A stretch of 64,000 nucleotides of DNA from Kineococcus terrestris (GCF_041020765.1 NZ_JBEUEJ010000023.1); one strand, 5' to 3'. Shown: positions 7,946 to 16,744, counted from the stretch's first letter. Made by a program: numbers and translations. The notes: a model not told the origin generated them from the sequence alone.

Positions 7946-8863
7946 TCAGGGCGCCGGTGGCTGCGGCGCCGCCGGCTCCGGTGCCGCCGGGCGGGGCAGG
8001 TGCTCGGCCACACCCGCGGTGACGGCGGCGGCGACGGAGGTGACGAGGGCGGGCAGCGCCGCGGACGCGACGGCCAGCAGGACGACGGCCAGCAGGAACC
8101 GGGCCAGGGCGCGGCGGACCGATCCGGTGACGGCTGGCCGGGTCGCCGGTCGGGTGGCCGGTCGCCGGGCGGTGCTGCGGGCGCGGGCCGGGAGCTCGCG
8201 GGTGGCCGCGCGGGTGCGCGCGAGGTCCGCCGTCGTCGGCGTGGGCGGTGTGCGCCGGGACGTCAGGCGGTGCAGCTCGGCCGCGGTGGCGTCCACCGCG
8301 GCCGGGGACAGCACGGCGGGCAGCGCGGTCAGCGCGTCGGCCAGGTGCGCGCGGCCGACCACGGTGACCCCGGCGACGGTCCGCGGCGGCACCTCCTGCT
8401 GCACGAGGCACAGCACTCCCGCCACGGTGGTGCGCCGCCTCGGCGGCAGGTGCGCGGTGACGGCGGCCGCGGCGTCGCGCACCCCGGCGAGCTCGCCCGC
8501 CTTCGACCGGCCCCCGGCGCGGACGGTGTCCGCCTGCACGTCCACCGGGCCGGACCAGTTCTTGCTGTCGACGACGACGACACCGCCGGGCCCGACGGCC
8601 AGGTGGTCGATGTTGGCCCGCTGCCGGCCGGGCCAGTGCACGTCGTGCAGGACCCGCCAGCCGCGCGGGACGAGCTGGTCGAGGACCTCCCCGACGAGGC
8701 GCTCGCCCTCCGCGCCGGCGGCCCACGCGCGGTGCCGCCGCTCGAGGTCCTCGAGCCGGGCGCGCAGGTCCTGCACCTGTTCCGCGTACCGGGCGGCCTG
8801 CTCGGCGGCGCCCTGGCCGGCGGCACGGTGCTCCACGGCGTGAGCGTCGGCAGGTGCGCGCAC
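7946..8863 (-). CDS. NERD-domain membrane protein
   Basis: A 305-residue protein. The N-terminus (about 15-50) is a likely coiled coil rich in Arg, Glu and Leu. A NERD (nuclease-related) domain follows (about 48-170): GAEGERLVGEVLDQL, VLHDVHWPG, NIDHLAVGPGGVVVVDSKNW. The Glu, Asp and DSK residues match the catalytic pattern of the restriction-endonuclease-like fold. A basic linker (about 215-245) and a C-terminal hydrophobic stretch (about 250-285) suggest anchoring to the membrane. Function in DNA processing is a family-level inference. The stop is only 6 nt from the convergent stop at 7939. Confidence 0.8.
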   Translation of the reverse strand: MRAPADAHAVEHRAAGQGAAEQAARYAEQVQDLRARLEDLERRHRAWAAGAEGERLVGEVLDQLVPRGWRVLHDVHWPGRQRANIDHLAVGPGGVVVVDSKNWSGPVDVQADTVRAGGRSKAGELAGVRDAAAAVTAHLPPRRRTTVAGVLCLVQQEVPPRTVAGVTVVGRAHLADALTALPAVLSPAAVDATAAELHRLTSRRTPPTPTTADLARTRAATRELPARARSTARRPATRPATRPAVTGSVRRALARFLLAVVLLAVASAALPALVTSVAAAVTAGVAEHLPRPAAPEPAAPQPPAP

Positions 8864-8891
8864 CGGCTGGAGGGGGCCTCACCCGTCCGGG

Positions 8892-9734
8892 TCAGCGGGT
8901 GAGGACGGTGGTGCCCGCGCGGGCGGTCAGTGTCCCCACCGCGGTGGCGACGTCGACCGTGCCGGGAACCGGTTCGGGGGGCAGGCCCGCGACGGAGGCC
9001 GTCGCCGTCCACGTCGTGGTGAGCGCGACCTCGTAGGTGCCCGGGGTCGTGTACGTGTGGGTGGTCGTCATCGCGGGCCACGGCGCGCCGGGGTCGGCGG
9101 TCGGGCCGAGCGTGGTCCCGTCGCCGAAGGTCCACGTGAAGCTGACGGGGGTGGCGCGGATCGTCACCGGGAACCCCAGCAGTTCCGTCTCGCGCACGAC
9201 CGGGCCGGTGTCCGCGAAGACGTTGACGGGCACGTTGAGGACGACGTCGCCGGTGCCGGGTTCCAGGGTGGCGCGCGCGGGTGGCAGGCCGAGGCGGGCG
9301 ACGTCCTCGATCGTGACGGCGGGCAGTACGACGACCTGGCCGCCCGCTGCCGCGCGGGCTGCGGGGACGCAGGACCCACCTGCTGATGCCCAGGGGCCCT
9401 CCGTGCCCGCGGCCCGCGTGAAGTCCGCCATGAAGGTCTCACCGACGGAGCAGGCGCGGTCACCGCAGCTGTTGTCGCCGCAGGCCGGTTGAGAGCGGCG
9501 TTCGAGGGCAGGTGGGCGTGGTGTCGGAGCTGTGCTCGTGTGACGTCGGTGCGGACGCGGCACAGACGGTGTACAGGTCCTCTTCACATGCACAGAGAAG
9601 TGTTTCTTGCCTGCGGCGCTCACTCGCGACGATGAGCAGGACGCCGCCGCCTCGGGCAGTTGTGCGACTGAGGTTATGAGGACGGCGGCCACGCTGACCC
9701 CGACGAACCTCAGGCGATTTCTGCGATCTGCCAC
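8892..9734 (-). CDS. Exported PKD-domain protein
   Basis: A 280-residue protein with an N-terminal hydrophobic signal (RFVGVSVAAVLITSV, about 9-23), a low-complexity Pro/Arg/Thr region, several Cys (ACGDNSCGDRACSVG, possibly disulphides), and a C-terminal PKD-like beta domain (about 195-245) with the marks FTWTFGDGTTLG and HTYTTPGTYEV. PKD domains usually mediate surface interactions. The GTG start lies inside the end of the upstream lipoprotein gene (25-nt overlap), so the two are probably co-translated. No enzymatic domain is visible. Confidence 0.75.
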   Translation of the reverse strand: MADRRNRLRFVGVSVAAVLITSVAQLPEAAASCSSSRVSAAGKKHFSVHVKRTCTPSVPRPHRRHTSTAPTPRPPALERRSQPACGDNSCGDRACSVGETFMADFTRAAGTEGPWASAGGSCVPAARAAAGGQVVVLPAVTIEDVARLGLPPARATLEPGTGDVVLNVPVNVFADTGPVVRETELLGFPVTIRATPVSFTWTFGDGTTLGPTADPGAPWPAMTTTHTYTTPGTYEVALTTTWTATASVAGLPPEPVPGTVDVATAVGTLTARAGTTVLTR

Positions 9735-10333
9735 TTGCCGTTCTCCATGACGACGTAGACGGGACCCTCCTCGTAGTCATAAGCAGGGAATTCTGCGAGT
9801 ACCTCGCCTTCCTGCGACAACGCACGTCCAGCGACCGTGCGGGTGATCAACTCGACGGTCATTTCCTGCGTCTCGGGAAGAACTTCGGTGACCACTACGC
9901 TGCGCAGATAAGTCTGGCCATCCTCGAAAACAGTTCCTTCTTGAAGTGCGGTGTCCATCGACTCGGCCCACCCGGCGCATGTCTCGCACGACGGGCTGCT
10001 GATGGCGCGCAGTGGCCGGCTGTCGTTGAACTCCCAGCCGTAGTTCGAGGCGGCGACGAGGTACGCGACGAACGTCGCCGCCTCCATCTCCTCGAACCGC
10101 CCGTTCTGCTCGTACACCCACTCCATCCCCGGCCCGGTCGGCGTGGGCGTCGGCGCGGGCTCCTCCACGACGGGCGTCGCGACGTCCACCGGAGCAGGTT
10201 CCGCGCTCGGCGTCGCCTCCACGGCGGGCGCCGGCGCGACGACGGCGACGGGTTCCGCGTCGCTGGAGCACCCGGTCAGCGCGGTGAGGGCCAGGACGGT
10301 CGCGAGGAGGGGGCGGGCACGCACCCGCGGCAC
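9710..10333 (-). CDS. DUF6318-like lipoprotein
   Basis: A 207-residue predicted lipoprotein. It has a basic start (MPRVRARP), a hydrophobic core and the lipobox LTGC at about residue 22, then a Pro/Thr/Ala linker to about residue 68. The globular part (about 70-207) begins with MEWVYEQNGRFEEMEAATF and contains the pair SCETCAG. This layout matches the actinobacterial DUF6318 family from memory. Function is unknown. It is translationally coupled to the downstream PKD gene and divergent from the hydrolase gene at 10471. Confidence 0.75.
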   Translation of the reverse strand: MPRVRARPLLATVLALTALTGCSSDAEPVAVVAPAPAVEATPSAEPAPVDVATPVVEEPAPTPTPTGPGMEWVYEQNGRFEEMEAATFVAYLVAASNYGWEFNDSRPLRAISSPSCETCAGWAESMDTALQEGTVFEDGQTYLRSVVVTEVLPETQEMTVELITRTVAGRALSQEGEVLAEFPAYDYEEGPVYVVMENGKWQIAEIA

Positions 10334-10470
10334 GCTAGGCGCCGCGACCTGCTGCGGTCGCCGGCGGACGGGCCGGTGTGGACAACCCGTGCGCCGTCCG
10401 GGTGACGGCGGATCACTAGGGTCGGGCGCGACACCGAGAACGACACCGTCGTCGACCGACCGGAGGCACC

Positions 10471-11607
10471 GTGGAGCGCAGCGGGACGCACGGATGCCTC
10501 GGCGTCCCCGACGGGCTGGTGGAGCTGGCGGCCCGCAGTTGGCCGCTGTTCGGCGACGACGACCCCTCGGGCGAGGAGGTGTCGCGCCGGCTGCGCGCGG
10601 TCCTGGGTCTGCTGGACCCCCCGGACGACCTCGACGTGCGGGTGGAGGCGGAGTGGTCCCGCGACGGCCTGGACGGGACGGAGCTGTCGTGGGACGCGGG
10701 GTTCGGGCCGCGGGTGGCCGGCCGGCTGCTGCGTCCGGCGGCGGAGCGGTCGGCGCTGCCGGGGGCGCTGCACCTGCACTGCCACGGCGGCCTCAAGAGG
10801 TTCGGCCTCGACAAGCTCGCCGACGGCGCGGACGGCCGGCCCGCCCACCCGGTGCTCCAGCGGGTCCGCGACGACCTGTACGCCGGGCGCCCGGTCGCGG
10901 AGGACCTGGCCCGCACCGGCCGTGCGGTCCTCGTCCACGACGCCTACGGGTGGGGCAGCCGGCGCCTGCCGGTCGAGGGGATGCCGGCGCGCAGCGAGCA
11001 CGTCGCCGCCCTCGACCTCGCGGCCCGCAGCGCGCGCGGAGAGGTCCTCGACGAGGTCGCCGAGTACGACGTGCACGCCGGGCCGGCGGAGGACGCGGTC
11101 GCCAAGGCGCTCGGGGTGCTGGGCACGTCGTGGGCGGGGGTGGTGGCGCGCGAGGACCTGCTGGCGCACCGGGTGCTCACCGGCCTGCCGGGCGTCGACG
11201 CGGACCGCACGGCGCTGATCGGTCTGTCGGGTGGCGGGGCGCGCGCGGCCGTCGCGTCGGCGCTGGGCGCACCGGCGACCGCGGTGGTCGTCACGTGCAT
11301 GGCCTCGACGCTGCGCGAACTGCTGCCGCAGCACCTGCACGGCCACAGCTGGGCGCTCGTCTCGCCCGGGCTGGGCCGGGTCGGGGACTGGCCGGACGTG
11401 GTGGCCGCCGCTGCGCCCCGCCCGCTGCTCGTGCAGTTCGGGACGCGCGACGAGCTGTTCCCCGCGGAGGGGGTGCGCCGCGCGGACGAGCGGATCCGCG
11501 CCCGCTACGGCGACGGCCCCTACACCGGCTCCCGGCACGAGGCCGGGCACGTGTTCGACGCCGCGATGCAGCGCGAGGCGTTCGCGTGGCTGGACGAGGT
11601 GGGCTGA
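10471..11607 (+). CDS. Alpha/beta hydrolase (acetyl xylan esterase/dienelactone hydrolase type)
   Basis: A 378-residue serine hydrolase. The nucleophile elbow is GLSGGGAR (Ser about residue 253). The acid is probably Asp in FGTRDELFP (about 330) and the base His in EAGHVFD (about 360). HLHCHGG near residue 107 is the usual oxyanion-side segment. The N-terminal 90 residues are an extra cap typical of large esterases of this type. The substrate is not evident. The stop is 1 nt from the convergent stop of the DUF2079 gene. Confidence 0.8.
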   Translation: MERSGTHGCLGVPDGLVELAARSWPLFGDDDPSGEEVSRRLRAVLGLLDPPDDLDVRVEAEWSRDGLDGTELSWDAGFGPRVAGRLLRPAAERSALPGALHLHCHGGLKRFGLDKLADGADGRPAHPVLQRVRDDLYAGRPVAEDLARTGRAVLVHDAYGWGSRRLPVEGMPARSEHVAALDLAARSARGEVLDEVAEYDVHAGPAEDAVAKALGVLGTSWAGVVAREDLLAHRVLTGLPGVDADRTALIGLSGGGARAAVASALGAPATAVVVTCMASTLRELLPQHLHGHSWALVSPGLGRVGDWPDVVAAAAPRPLLVQFGTRDELFPAEGVRRADERIRARYGDGPYTGSRHEAGHVFDAAMQREAFAWLDEVG

Positions 11608-11608
11608 C

Positions 11609-13075
11609 TCAGCAGCCGGTCACCCACACCGGGTCGGGCAGGTCGTCGCGCCCGCCGTCGATGCGCACCAGGCCCTCGCAGGCGAACCCGAGCGCGACGA
11701 CGTCCCCGCGCCGCACCACCTCCACGCCGGGGGCCGCGCTCGCCGCCGCCACCGTGGACTCCTTGGCCGCGCGGTTCCCGCGCGCCAGGTTCAGCACCAT
11801 CCACTCCGCCGGGTTGGCGAACCGGGCGGCGGCCTCGCGCACGACGAGGTCTCCGCGGCCGGTCAGGTAGGCGCCGGAGTCGGCGTCGGCGGCCACCACC
11901 GCGCCGCGCGGCAGCTCGTCCCGGACGGCGGCGAGGTCGCGGGCGACCGGCCCGGGACGCCACGCGTCCGCGTCGAAGGGGTTCGGGTCGTCCCCGTGGC
12001 GGGCGGTGTTCACGGCGCTGGCCGCCAGCCCGCACACCAGCGCCAGCGCGAGGACGGCGCGGCGGTGCCGGGCGCGCGAGGCGACGTCCACGACGGCGAG
12101 CGCCACGACCGGCATGAGCACCGCGTCGTAGTGGAACCCCGTGGAGGTGTGGTTCTCCACCGACGTGACCAGCCGCCAGCCCACGGTGGGCAGCGCGACG
12201 AGCGCGAGCGGCGAGAGGACCCAGCAGAACCCGCCGGCGGCGAGCGCGGTGACGACGAGCGCGACCTTCGGCCCGACGGGCGCCGACCCGCTCGAGGAAC
12301 CTCCGCCGAACAGCGAGGCGAACGCCGGCGCGAACGGGTTCTGCCCCGACGGGTTCGCGGCCTGGATGACGAACGCCGCCCCGACGAGCCCGGCGACGGC
12401 GGCCAGGGCGAGCGCCACCGCCCAGCGCCGCTCACCGGGCGTGCGCGCGCGCAGGAACAGCAGCACGGCCATCGCCCCGACGCTCAGGCCGAGGTCCTCC
12501 TTGACGAGCAGCAGCGGCAGCGACCACGCCACCGCGGCGCGCACCCGCCGTTCCAGCACGGCCGACAGCGCCCCGATGAGCAGCGGCACCGCGAACGCGA
12601 CCTCGTGCACGTCGAACGTCGCCATCGCCACCACGCCGTACGAGAGGACGAACAGGACCGTGACGGCCCACGCGCCGCCGCGGCCCACGTGCCGGGACGC
12701 GGTGCGCTGCAGAAGCCCCGACGCGACGCCGAGGCTGACCCCCTGCGCGACGAGCAGCGCGCGCGGGTCCTGCCACAGCGCCCACGCCGCCCCGAACAGG
12801 ACGGTGACGGGGGAGAAGTGCTCCCCGAACAGCAGCCACCCGCCGGGGGTGCGGATCTCGCTGCGCGGCAGCTCGCCCGCGACCCACGACTGGGCGGCCT
12901 GCACGAAGATGCCGAGGTCGTACGCGCCGGCGCGCCCGAGGTTCCACTGCGCCAGCCCCAGCCAGGTGACGACCGCGGTGCCGAGGAGGGCCGCGAGGGC
13001 GACGTCGAGGCGGTGCGTCCGCGGCGGGGCCGTGGACGGCGGGGCGGGGCGGGCGGCGACGGGCACGGGCAGCAT
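11609..13075 (-). CDS. DUF2079 multi-pass membrane protein
   Basis: A 488-residue integral membrane protein with about ten hydrophobic segments. Family marks of DUF2079 are present: AGAYDLGIFVQAA (about 50), FGEHFSPV (about 83), a FDVHEVAFAVPL segment (about 155) and LLVKEDLGLS (about 190). The layout resembles GT-C glycosyltransferases with acidic residues in the first external loop, but no donor or acceptor is known. A soluble C-terminal part (about 370-488) follows the last helix. The ATG start at 13075 precedes a Pro-rich cytoplasmic leader. Confidence 0.82.
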   Translation of the reverse strand: MLPVPVAARPAPPSTAPPRTHRLDVALAALLGTAVVTWLGLAQWNLGRAGAYDLGIFVQAAQSWVAGELPRSEIRTPGGWLLFGEHFSPVTVLFGAAWALWQDPRALLVAQGVSLGVASGLLQRTASRHVGRGGAWAVTVLFVLSYGVVAMATFDVHEVAFAVPLLIGALSAVLERRVRAAVAWSLPLLLVKEDLGLSVGAMAVLLFLRARTPGERRWAVALALAAVAGLVGAAFVIQAANPSGQNPFAPAFASLFGGGSSSGSAPVGPKVALVVTALAAGGFCWVLSPLALVALPTVGWRLVTSVENHTSTGFHYDAVLMPVVALAVVDVASRARHRRAVLALALVCGLAASAVNTARHGDDPNPFDADAWRPGPVARDLAAVRDELPRGAVVAADADSGAYLTGRGDLVVREAAARFANPAEWMVLNLARGNRAAKESTVAAASAAPGVEVVRRGDVVALGFACEGLVRIDGGRDDLPDPVWVTGC

Positions 13076-13120
13076 CGTCCCCCAGCGCGCGGGCTCCGCG
13101 CCGTCCCGCCCCCTCCCTCC

Positions 13121-13151
13121 GTGATCTTGCTGGGAATCCCAGCAAGATCAC
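13121..13151. repeat. Perfect 31-bp palindrome (15-bp arms, 1-nt centre)
   Basis: Arms GTGATCTTGCTGGGA and TCCCAGCAAGATCAC flank a single A. It lies between two minus-strand genes, downstream of 13193-13603 and upstream of 11609-13075. No T-run follows on the minus strand, so a simple intrinsic terminator is only one option. A dispersed REP-like element or a protein binding site is equally possible. Confidence 0.85.
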
Positions 13152-13192
13152 AGAGCGGGGGATCGTTCATCGTCCTGTCCGGCCGGGGCGGA

Positions 13193-13603
13193 TCAGCGGG
13201 GCTCGACGGCCGCGACCCGGCACACGGCGGCGCCGGCGACCCCGCCGGGCACGTCCACGACGGCCTCCGCGTCGCCGGTCACCTCGACGTCCGCACCGGC
13301 GGTGGCCAGCTGCGCGTCCGCGGCGTCCATCCACTCCACGGTGATCCGGTGCGCGCCGGGGGCGAGGGCGCCGGGCGCGACGGTGACGCGCGCCGTCGTC
13401 CCGCCCGGCGGGCAGCTCGCCTCGACGCCGGGGAACTCGTCGGCGAGGCGGATCCCGGCGGCGTCCCCGGGGTCCGACGTGCCGGTCGGGGCGGCGTCGC
13501 GGGGCGCGGTCTCCCGCAGCGACGCGCCCACGGCGATCGTCGCGCCGACCACGACCGCGGCGACGAGGAGGGCGAGGACGTGACGGCGTCGGCGCGCGCT
13601 CAT
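13193..13603 (-). CDS. Small membrane-anchored or secreted protein, unknown
   Basis: A 136-residue protein with an N-terminal basic patch (MSARRRRH) and a hydrophobic helix (about 9-28), then an exported region with two Cys (ASCPPGG and AAVCRVAAV) that could form a disulphide. The exported part reads as an Ig-like beta domain (RVTVAPGAL...HRITVEW). The ATG start overlaps the stop of the upstream HNH gene by 4 nt, so the pair is translationally coupled. I do not recognise the family. Confidence 0.65.
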   Translation of the reverse strand: MSARRRRHVLALLVAAVVVGATIAVGASLRETAPRDAAPTGTSDPGDAAGIRLADEFPGVEASCPPGGTTARVTVAPGALAPGAHRITVEWMDAADAQLATAGADVEVTGDAEAVVDVPGGVAGAAVCRVAAVEPR

Positions 13604-14694
13604 CGGTCCACGGTAGGCGGCGGTGACCAGCCGGGCACCGCCGCCGGGTCGAGCAGGTCGTACGCGCCGCGGGCCCGCCACAGCGGCGTGCCGGGCGGGC
13701 TCGTGCGGTACAGGGTGCGCGCGGCGCCGAGGACGCGCTCGCGCTCCAGCGGCCAGCGCAGCGGCGCGGCCAGGGCGGCGAGGTCGCCGGGCGGGCGGTG
13801 CAGCGCGGCGCTGACGTGGTGCAGCGCGGGCAGCGTCGCGGACTTGTCGCCGTTGCACCGCGGGTCGGCGAGCACGAGGTTGGCGAGGCCGTCGATGCCC
13901 GTGCGCGACCACGGCAGGACGTGGTCGACGTGCGTCTCCGCGCCCAGACCGGCACCGCAGTAGAAGCAGGTCCCGGACTGCAGGTCGCGCAGCCCGGCGC
14001 GCACGGGCCCCAGGTCGATCCGGTCGGCGCCGAACAGGAACGCCTCGACGTCCGGAGCGGCCAGCTCGGCGCGGTTCATCCGCTGCACGTCGACGACCCA
14101 CCAGCGCTGCACGACCGGCTGCAGCAGCCCGGACACCCGCGCCAGGGCGTGCGCGACACCGGGCAGCAGTTCGACGCTCCAGCCGTGCGCGTCCAGCTCG
14201 CGGGTCGTCACCTTCTTCGACAGCCACGAGTCGTCGTACAGGAACGGCTCCGCCCGGTCGCCGCCCCCGGTGCGCTGCAGCGCGAACAGCGGTTGCTGCG
14301 CCAGGGTGCGCGCGACCTCGCGGCGCTCGCGCGCCCAGCCGGCGGGGTCGGCGGCGCGCGCCTGCGCGGGGGAGGCCAGGCCCGCGGCGGCGGCTGACGC
14401 GCGCAGGGCGGCGACCCGGTCCAGCAGGGTGCGGGTGGAGCGGTCGGCCTGCTCGTTCTGCCGCAGCGGCCCGAGGCGGCCGAAGGGCCGCACCTGCGTC
14501 CAGTACAGCTCGACGACCCGGTCGGCGAGGTCGGTGATCGGGACGACGAGGGTGTCGCCCGGCCCGGCGGGGTGCTCCAGGCAGTGCTGCAGCAGCGCGG
14601 ACAGCGTCGCGAGCTTGTACGTGGACACGCGGCGGCCGGTGGCGAGCAGCCCGGCGACGCGGGCGCCGACGTCGAGGGGGTCCAGGGCGCTCAC
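13600..14694 (-). CDS. HNH endonuclease domain protein with N-terminal accessory domain
   Basis: A 364-residue protein. The HNH nuclease centre is at about 235-290: CFYCGAGLG (Cys pair), then HVDHVLPWSRTG (Asp-His with the family Trp), then NLVLADPRCNGDKS (Asn, Cys). The N-terminal 230 residues begin with a VSTYKLATLSALL helix and contain the WLSKKVTTREL and RWWVVDVQRMNR blocks, resembling the accessory domain found in HNH proteins of restriction-like or defence loci. A DNA-cleaving role is likely; a defence role is inference. It is followed by a 4-nt-overlapping exported small protein, an odd partner for a nuclease. Confidence 0.78.
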   Translation of the reverse strand: MSALDPLDVGARVAGLLATGRRVSTYKLATLSALLQHCLEHPAGPGDTLVVPITDLADRVVELYWTQVRPFGRLGPLRQNEQADRSTRTLLDRVAALRASAAAAGLASPAQARAADPAGWARERREVARTLAQQPLFALQRTGGGDRAEPFLYDDSWLSKKVTTRELDAHGWSVELLPGVAHALARVSGLLQPVVQRWWVVDVQRMNRAELAAPDVEAFLFGADRIDLGPVRAGLRDLQSGTCFYCGAGLGAETHVDHVLPWSRTGIDGLANLVLADPRCNGDKSATLPALHHVSAALHRPPGDLAALAAPLRWPLERERVLGAARTLYRTSPPGTPLWRARGAYDLLDPAAVPGWSPPPTVDR

Positions 14695-15007
14695 GGGTCC
14701 AACCTGCCCGTCCCGGCGACCCGGTGCAGCTCCGGCGCCACCCCTCGCTCACGGGGGCGGTACGACCACGGGAGCACGCGATGATCACCCCGCGGTCCGA
14801 CGACGGCGACGCCCGCTCCCGGCACCCTCGACGTCGTGCCCCACCACTCGTGCGGGTCGCCGGCCGCGCGCAGCGGGGGACGCCGAGCCGGGTGAGCCGG
14901 GTGGTGGGGCCGTGACCGGGCCGCTCCGTGGAGGGGAGGGGCGGCCTGGGGCCACGTCCTCGCCGAGGAGTCTCGGCAGGAGGCGTGGTGGTTCGTGGTG
15001 ACCGGGT
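14695..15007. other. Intergenic region, no gene seen
   Basis: This 313-base GC-rich stretch lies upstream of the HNH gene and downstream of the aldo/keto reductase gene, both on the minus strand. It should hold the HNH promoter. I see no convincing coding frame, hairpin-plus-T terminator or RNA gene. Confidence 0.5.
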
Positions 15008-15943
15008 TCAGCTCTCGCGCGCCAGCAGCCAGTTCTCGGGCCCCGGCAGGTGCTCCTCCAGCTCCGCGAACAGCTCGTCGGTCAGGTCCGCCCCGGCCTG
15101 CGCGAGCGCCCGCTCCCACTGCTCCACGCGCGTCACGCCGGCGATCGTCGACGTCACCCGCGGCTCGCGCAGGCTGAACACCAGCGCGGCGGTGGCGAGG
15201 TCGGTGCCGTGGCGCTCGCACGCGGCGGCCATCGCGGCGGCCGCCTCCAGCAGCGCGGGCGGGGCCTCGCGGTACGCGTACGTCGCGCCGGGGGTGCCGG
15301 GCGCCTTGGCGAGCAGTCCGCCGCCGAAGGGGGCGGCGTTGAACACCCCGAGGCCGCGCTCGGCGCAGTCGTCCAGCAGCGCGCCCGCGGAGCGGTCCAG
15401 CAACGTCCACCGGTTGTGGGTGACGACGTACTGCGCCTCGCCCGTGGCGACGAACCGGCGCAGCAGCCCGACCGGCCCGCCGGCGACACCGACCGCGCCG
15501 ACGACGCCCTGCTCGCGCAGCTCCAGCAGCGCCCGCCACGGCCCGTCCGGCGCCACCGCGTCCTCGAAGCTGATCCGCTCCGGGTCGTGCAAGGACACCA
15601 CCGCCAGGTGGTCCATCCCCAGGCGCTCGCGCGACTCGGCGATCGAGGTGCGCACCCGCTCGGCGTCGAACGGACCGCCCGGCAGCGGGTCCACCTTCGT
15701 GGCGAGCAGCGACGCCGTCCCCGGGCGCTCGGCCCAGGCGCGGCCGACGCGGACCTCGCTGTTCCCGCCGCCGTACTCGTTGCTGGTGTCCACGGTCAGC
15801 CCGGCGTCCAGCGCGGAGGCGAGCACCTGCGCGGCGGTGTCGTCGTCGACGCGCTCGGTGCGGCCCAGCGCGGACGTGCCGAGCGTCAGGGCGGTGACGT
15901 CCGCGCCGGTGGCGCCGAGCGGTCGGGTGCTGGTTCCGGTCAC
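15008..15943 (-). CDS. Aldo/keto reductase
   Basis: A 311-residue NADPH-dependent oxidoreductase with a predicted TIM barrel. The catalytic tetrad is visible: Asp and Tyr in TVDTSNEYGGG (about 50-60), Lys in LLATKVDP (about 84) and His in VVSLHDPER (about 120). The latter part has the cofactor-binding region (GVTRVEQWERALA, about 270). It is closest in layout to the D-threo-aldose/L-fucose dehydrogenase-like branch. The GTG at 15943 begins VTGTSTRPLG, the normal AKR beta-hairpin start. The physiological substrate is not known. Confidence 0.85.
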   Translation of the reverse strand: MTGTSTRPLGATGADVTALTLGTSALGRTERVDDDTAAQVLASALDAGLTVDTSNEYGGGNSEVRVGRAWAERPGTASLLATKVDPLPGGPFDAERVRTSIAESRERLGMDHLAVVSLHDPERISFEDAVAPDGPWRALLELREQGVVGAVGVAGGPVGLLRRFVATGEAQYVVTHNRWTLLDRSAGALLDDCAERGLGVFNAAPFGGGLLAKAPGTPGATYAYREAPPALLEAAAAMAAACERHGTDLATAALVFSLREPRVTSTIAGVTRVEQWERALAQAGADLTDELFAELEEHLPGPENWLLARES

Positions 15944-16076
15944 GGTGCGGCTCCTCGTCGTCGGGGGTGCTCGCCCCACCCTGGCAGGTGGTGCGGGCGG
16001 CTGACGACGACGAGCTCGACGGTCGTGTCGGTGGCGGCTGCCACGCTCCCGCGGGACCGGTCGGGGAGGGAGTCGG

Positions 16077-16550
16077 GTGGGCGCGTCGTGGCAGGAACCG
16101 GGGCCGGCGCCGCCCGCGTCGTCGGAGGCGGCGGCGACGCTGATGCGGCGCACGGGCCGCCGGGACACCCGCCCGGAGCTCGCGCTGCGCCGCGAGCTGC
16201 ACCGGCGGGGTCTGCGCTACCTCGTGGACACGACCCCGCCGGGCACGAACCGGCGCCGCCGCGCCGACCTGGTGTTCCGCGGCGCCCGCGTCGCGGTGTT
16301 CGTCGACGGCTGCTTCTGGCACTCCTGCCCGCTGCACCTGCACCCTCCGCGCGCCAACGCGCAGTGGTGGCGGGTCAAGCTGGCCAGCGTCGTCGCGCGC
16401 GACCGCGACACCGACGAACGGCTCGCCGAGGCCGGGTGGACGGTCGTGCGGGTGTGGGAGCACGAGGACGTCGTGGCGGCCGCCGACCGCGTCGAGGCCC
16501 TCGTCCGGCGACCGCACCCGGTGACGACAGCGGTGCCGACGGTGGCCTGA
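16077..16550 (+). CDS. vsr: Very short patch repair (Vsr) endonuclease
   Basis: A 157-residue Vsr-like nuclease. Matching segments are LMRRTGRRDTRPELALRREL (about 22-41), RADLVFRGARVAVFVDGCFWHSCP (key residues RADLVF, FVDGCFWHSCP, including catalytic Asp and zinc-site His/Cys), NAQWWRVKLASVVARDRDT and VVRVWEHE near the end. Vsr nicks T:G mismatches arising from 5-methylcytosine deamination, usually beside a Dcm-type methylase. No cytosine methylase gene is seen in the window, so the partner must be elsewhere or absent. The length is normal. The GTG at 16077 adds about 20 residues before the conserved core. Confidence 0.9.
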   Translation: MGASWQEPGPAPPASSEAAATLMRRTGRRDTRPELALRRELHRRGLRYLVDTTPPGTNRRRRADLVFRGARVAVFVDGCFWHSCPLHLHPPRANAQWWRVKLASVVARDRDTDERLAEAGWTVVRVWEHEDVVAAADRVEALVRRPHPVTTAVPTVA

Positions 16551-16660
16551 GGGCGCGGACGGGTGATCACCGGGTGCGGCCGGGCGCCGTCCGCGATCTC
16601 GACTGGCGGGCACTGCTGGAGGCTCCTACGGTCGCTGGCCACCGAGGAGAGGAGAACACG

Positions 16661-16744
16661 ATGCGAGGCAGCGGACTCATCTGGACCATCGTCGGCATCT
16701 TGCTGGCGGTCGCCCTCATCATCTGGATCGCCGGCGCGCTCTGA
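16661..16744 (+). CDS. 27-residue single-pass membrane peptide
   Basis: A tiny ORF with an excellent ribosome binding site (GAGGAGAGGAG, about 8 nt upstream). The product is MRGSGLIW followed by about 18 hydrophobic residues ending in IAGAL. Short hydrophobic peptides of this style are annotated in several actinobacteria. The good ribosome binding site and start context favour a real gene. Its function is unknown. Confidence 0.6.
   Translation: MRGSGLIWTIVGILLAVALIIWIAGAL

Noticed and set aside
11231..13963. 910-codon plus-strand open frame
   Set aside because: It runs through the alpha/beta hydrolase in the wrong frame and antisense to DUF2079. Its translation is low-complexity Arg/Gly/Ala, as expected for a high-GC shadow.
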